A DNA stretch of 64,000 bases, taken from the NCBI RefSeq assembly GCF_003002955.1, contig NZ_PVTJ01000009.1, positions 179,738 to 243,737 on the forward strand, in the 5' to 3' direction. The translations under genes were made by a program, and so were the position numbers. Below, piece by piece: positions 60,841 through 64,000 of this stretch (within the stretch, counting starts at the first letter, position 1; each line of letters begins with the position of its first letter). Under the pieces are notes generated by a model. The model saw nothing but the letters and a program-made list of their open reading frames with translations, had not been told where the DNA came from and ran no database searches. This DNA comes from Glycomyces artemisiae (lineage in GTDB: Bacteria > Actinomycetota > Actinomycetes > Mycobacteriales > Micromonosporaceae).

Positions 60841-60961
60841 GTTCAATTCGGAGGCGCGAGGTCGGGCCCGCCGAGGACGAGCCCGGTGGCGTCGGTCTCA
60901 AGGCTGGCGCGTCGAGCGGGTGAACCTCTTCGGATGCTGACTGCGGGCCAGTCGGTAGACG

Positions 60962-61870
60962 TCAGGGGGATGTCGGCTCAGCGCGCTTGAGCAGGCCGTG
61001 CATCCTCATCCAGCTCACGAAGGAGCCGAACCAGTCGGTGCTGGTCGTCTCCTTCGGGTACATACCGAACCCGTGCCCGCCCTGCTCGTAGAAGTGGAGT
61101 TCCACGGGACGCCCGGCAGCGCGCCAGCTCTCGACGAGGGGGAACCCGCTCGGGTCCATCAGCCCATCGTCTGCGGCAAGTGCGATGAACAGCGGCGGCG
61201 CATCCTCGGGTGCCTCGAACGCCGCGAGCGGGCCGTAGATATTGCCGATGAATGCCGGGTTCGCATCCTCACCGACGAGTGCGGTGGCGACGGTGAGCAT
61301 GGCACCGGCGGAGAAGCCGACCATGCCGACGCGCTCGGGATCGATCGTCCACTCGGTCGCCCGGCTGCGCACGAGCGCGAACGCTGCGCGCGCGTCGGCG
61401 ATCTGAAGGTCCAGGGTGCGGAGCGCGGTGGCTGGGTCGTGCCGGTCCGATGGGCGCGGTCCGGCCAGCATCGCCCCGAGCGCCGCGGCGAAGTCGTCAA
61501 GACCCTCCGGGGTCGGCTTGAGCCGGTACTTCAGCACGAAGGCGGCGACGCCGCGGTCCGCGAGCGCGCGTGCAACGTCCCAGCCCTCGTTCTCCATGGA
61601 CAGGGACATGAATCCTCCGCCCGGAGCCACGATCACGGCGGTGCCCGTGGCCTTGGCCGGATCCGGCAGGAAAGGGGTGAGCGTGGCGGTGCCGACGTTC
61701 CGAGCGAACATGCTGCCGTACTCGCTGTGCCATGCCTCTGGTGCCGAAGCCTCCGGCAACTGCCCGGTTCCGAGCTCGATCGCGTCGGGCTGAGCGGGGA
61801 TCTCGATCGGCGTCATCCCGTGCTGCCTGGGCACCGCGGGTGCGTCGCCGGTGGCCGCGGTCGTGGTCAT
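60962..61870 (-). CDS. Alpha/beta hydrolase (acetylesterase/dienelactone-hydrolase-like)
   Basis: The 302-residue protein has an oxyanion loop VIVAPGGGFMSLS, nucleophile elbow GFSAGAM (Ser near residue 187), a DDGLMD acid loop and the catalytic His in GGHGFGMYP, as in BD-FAE/acetyl-xylan-esterase-like hydrolases. ATG 61870 follows GGAGAG; upstream in-frame sequence is not family-like. Base composition is somewhat lower in GC than the core genes, and it borders a decayed mobile region, so acquisition is possible. A TATGCT box lies about 60 bp before the start on the same strand. Confidence 0.85.
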   Translation of the reverse strand: MTTTAATGDAPAVPRQHGMTPIEIPAQPDAIELGTGQLPEASAPEAWHSEYGSMFARNVGTATLTPFLPDPAKATGTAVIVAPGGGFMSLSMENEGWDVARALADRGVAAFVLKYRLKPTPEGLDDFAAALGAMLAGPRPSDRHDPATALRTLDLQIADARAAFALVRSRATEWTIDPERVGMVGFSAGAMLTVATALVGEDANPAFIGNIYGPLAAFEAPEDAPPLFIALAADDGLMDPSGFPLVESWRAAGRPVELHFYEQGGHGFGMYPKETTSTDWFGSFVSWMRMHGLLKRAEPTSP

Positions 61871-62093
61871 AAGCTCTCCGTTCGGGCGATGCGCAGAGAG
61901 AAGCGGTGCCCATACTCGGCGCTGAGCATAGCCGATACGCGCCAGTAGCGACCAACCTCTCGGTCGCCACGACGCCACGTGCGATCGCGCGGTCGACGTC
62001 CTGGCCGCCGGACGTCGTGAGCGGAGCGTCAAGGTTGAGAGCGCCGGCCTCGCCGGGTTTCGATCGGACGGGCAGTGACAACAGGAGGCTTCC

Positions 62094-62165
62094 TTGGCAG
62101 GTCTATCCGGACGCGGAGACCTGACCGACGGGCAATGGGCGCGGCTGCGCCGGACGCCGCCTCCT
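62094..62165 (+). pseudogene. IS5/IS4-like transposase N-terminal fragment
   Basis: From TTG 62094 (AGGAGG ribosome site at 62082-62087) the frame reads MAGLSGRGDLTDGQWARL, a hallmark start of IS5-group DDE transposases (usually continuing into a PPP...GRPPRD segment), but within about 25 residues the sequence turns into unrelated GC-rich reading. No DDE residues follow, and I see no matching terminal inverted repeat, so this is only a remnant. Confidence 0.65.
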
Positions 62166-62190
62166 CGGCGCCTGGGACCTGCTGGAGCCG

Positions 62191-62783
62191 TTGACGACCG
62201 AAGCCCCTGCGACCCTCGACCGGACCTGGGGCACCGCGAGCACCGCCGCGGCCGACGGCACCACCGCGGCCGCCAACGGCTGGTGCACGTTCGACGGCAC
62301 CACCGCCACCTACACCGACACGACCACCAAGTCCTGCAACGACACCGTCCTGCCGACCGACGGCACCGTCTTCGAGATCCTCGCTCAAGTAACACCCGCG
62401 GTCGAACGCCGTCTCCCGCGCGACCGGCATGCCGATCCAAGGCTCCAACGCCAGCGGAGCGACCTGGACGACGTTCGCGACCACCGGCACCCCCTCCGCG
62501 GGCTGGAACACGCTGACCCTGACCGAGCCCGTCGCCTATGAGGCCCTGCGAATCAGCGGCGGCAACGGCTACTGCAACGCGGCCGAACTCCAGTTCATCA
62601 TCGCCGTGATCGACAAGACCGATCTCGCCGTCCACCTTGACGACGCCCGACTCGTGGACGACCCTCGCCACTGCCCGCGACGCCGCTCAAACGGTCGCCG
62701 ACGACAAGGGCGCAACTCAAAAGGAGGTGGACACCGCCTCGGCCGTTCTCGCCGCGGACATAGCCAGCCTGGTCGCCGCCTGA
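62191..62783 (+). pseudogene. Decayed C-terminus of a secreted glycosidase (F5/8-type C plus FIVAR)
   Basis: Three frames carry pieces of one protein: TLDRTWGTASTAAADGTT in the first (62191 on), MPIQGSNASGATWTTFATTG with the F5/8C-like YEALRISGGNGYCNAAELQF in the second (about 62429-62620), and SWTTLATARDAAQTVADD ending ASLVAA-stop at 62783 in the third, a FIVAR-like three-helix unit preceded by IDKTDLAVHLDDA. At least two frameshifts separate them. Such tails bind host or plant glycans on large exported glycosidases. The catalytic part is missing. Confidence 0.68.
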
Positions 62784-62951
62784 CCATCCGCAGGGCGGAG
62801 CCGAGAATCCCGTTCGCCCGCCCATGACGCCAGGTCGGAGGCTAAGCCTCCAACCTGGACCGACCGGGGTGGTCCAGGCGAACTCGGAGCGGATTAGAAC
62901 CGCCGTTTCCGCCTTGAAAGGGCTTCCCTGTCGTTTCGACAGATCGCTGGT

Positions 62952-62969
62952 CACAGGCTCAAGCCTGTG
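62952..62969. repeat. 18-bp palindrome in the gap before the integrase
   Basis: CACAGGCT and AGCCTGTG pair across a 2-nt centre. The 311 bp between 62784 and 63094 otherwise shows no gene; a pair of TGCTACCAC repeats (63053-63061, 63064-63072) precedes the integrase ribosome site. Confidence 0.55.
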
Positions 62970-63094
62970 TGAACCTGCTGGTAGATGGCTTGTTTCAGTT
63001 GTCAACTCCTGACTGAAGTGACCATGTTTCACCGAGGGCTGACACCCCCGTCTGCTACCACGGTGCTACCACCGGTTCCACATAGGAGGTACCA

Positions 63095-63966
63095 ATGGGC
63101 TGGAGCGTTCCCCACGTCTCCAAGAAGGGCCGGACGACCAACAGAGCCTACTTCCGCGACATGCGCGGCGAGACCGTCTACGAGGGCACCTACGCCACCG
63201 AGAAGGAATCCGACAAAGCCTGGCAGGCCGCGGAAGCCCGCATCGCAGATCCCCTGCAAGGGCATCAAGCTACCGCGTCCCCGAGGTCGAGAAGGAAATC
63301 CTGACGGTCGAAGAGTTCGACGCCGTCCTCCTCGAGATCGCCGACTTCGAGGTGCAGATGCTCCTCGAGACCGACATCGAGACCGGCTTCCGCTGGGGCG
63401 AGCTGACCGAACTCCGCGCCGAGGACTGGCACTCCACCGAACGCACCTTCAAGGTCTCCCGAGCCGTCATCAAAGTCCGCCCCAACCTCGACCCCGACGG
63501 CCTCTCATTCCGCGTCAAGCCTTACCCCAAGGGCAAGAAGCCCCTTGAAGTCAAAGTCTCCGAACCCTTCGCCAAGAAAGTCGACCGCTACCTAGAGATC
63601 ACCGGCAAGTTCGGAGACGACCTCCTCTTCACCTACGAGCCGCCCGAAGAACCCGCCAAACCCATCCCGCACCCCGACGACCTCGGCCTCACCCCGCCCA
63701 ACGCTGCCGGCCGTCAGTACCGCCATGGCACCACGACGGCCTACCAACTAGCCAAGTGCCGCTGCGAGTTCTGCCGCGGCGCCTACGCCCAGTACCGAGC
63801 CTCGCGCCGCGCGGGCGGCCTTGACACGCACGACTCCAAGCAACCCGCCAAGAAAGCACTCAACCCCGAAGGCCACGTCCCAGGCTGGTGGTTCCGCCGC
63901 CACATCTGGAAGCTCATGCAAAAGGCTCTTTCGAGGGCATCATTGTCGCCGTGTCCTGTGACATAA
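63095..63966 (+). pseudogene. Tyrosine integrase gene with internal deletion and frameshift, interrupted
   Basis: From ATG 63095 (AGGAGG site) the N-terminal arm-binding domain reads MGWSVPHVSKKGRTTNRAYF to about 63245, then most of the core-binding domain is missing. KGIKLP resumes in a second frame and VPEVEKEILTVEEFDAVLLE in a third, beginning the catalytic domain with the active arginine in TGFRWGELTELRAEDW and the lysine-bearing FRVKPYPKGKKPL. An actinobacterial insert YRHGTTTAYQLAKCRCEFC follows. At about 63925 the reading departs from the family (after HIWKLMQKA) before box II (HxLRH) and the tyrosine. Likely a dead integrase of an integrative element. Confidence 0.78.
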
Positions 63967-64000
63967 TGAGGGGGATAGGTTTGAGAGCGCGTATTGTCAC
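63924..64000 (+). mobile_element. Possible insertion-sequence end interrupting the integrase
   Basis: At GGCTCTTT (63924-63931) the integrase frame breaks and composition changes to a less GC-rich stretch; ATG 63966 opens a frame (MRGIGLRARIVT) running to the window edge. The terminal GGCTCTTT recalls the ends of some ISL3-type elements, but neither the far end nor a target duplication is visible. Confidence 0.3.

Noticed and set aside
61871..62093. A minus-strand open frame (reading VATERLVATGAYRL) before the alpha/beta hydrolase as a separate gene.
   Set aside because: It runs through the hydrolase promoter and ribosome site, has no start signal and no recognised domain; it may be a further decayed fragment but cannot be supported.

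Overview
This is about 64 kb of very GC-rich (roughly 70% or more), densely packed chromosome from an actinomycete. GTG and TTG starts are frequent, start/stop overlaps of the GTGA type recur, many genes look leaderless (a TANNNT box 6-7 nt before the start codon), and several families are typically actinobacterial (SCO4848-like membrane protein, LpqE-like lipoprotein, TioE-type double-MerR regulator, short Family A exonuclease/polymerase, sugar ABC importers without their own ATPase). A Glycomyces-like or similar sugar-degrading soil actinomycete would fit, but the sequence alone does not settle genus. I see no rRNA, tRNA or CRISPR array.

Layout. 0.1-6.2 kb: secreted M14 carboxypeptidase, small membrane proteins, P-loop kinase, NAD(P)-binding protein, APH(6)-like kinase and a TetR gene running into a MarR gene. 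6.4-9.1 kb: a MarR-facing redox cassette (dehydrogenase, DJ-1-like protein, Old Yellow Enzyme). 9.3-16 kb: GH15 enzyme, HAD phosphatase, TioE-type regulator facing an erythromycin-esterase-like gene, and a large esterase with one degenerate and one intact module. 16-26.6 kb: MFS drug exporter, Na+/H+ antiporter, LpqE-like lipoprotein, PP2C phosphatase, TauE-type exporter, a 651-residue protein of unknown function, a methyltransferase. 26.6-33.7 kb: prenyltransferase-fold protein, macrodomain protein, PfkB kinase, GNAT, stand-alone L12-type domain, and a DUF4132 gene broken by one base.

33.7-41.6 kb looks like one sugar (probably sugar-acid) regulon. It has an aldo/keto reductase, a ROK repressor, an ABC importer (binding protein plus two permeases) and a KDG kinase/KDPG aldolase pair. 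A CATTNACAAAG box overlaps the -35 element of all three main promoters, so the repressor probably ties uptake to the lower Entner-Doudoroff route to pyruvate and glyceraldehyde-3-phosphate. An adenine phosphoribosyltransferase gene sits between.

42-53.6 kb: SNF2 helicase with SWIM partner, beta-lactamase-fold hydrolase, HAD, GNAT, methyltransferase, a four-gene ABC exporter plus two-component operon, and a Family A polymerase. 59.5-53.6 kb (minus strand) is a self-contained beta-glucan locus: secreted GH16-CBM6 enzyme, binding protein, two permeases and a LacI repressor, with two LacI-type palindromes in the leader of the first gene. 59.5-64 kb ends in a decayed mobile region: an IS transposase fragment, a frameshifted glycosidase tail and an internally deleted tyrosine integrase that appears interrupted near the window edge.
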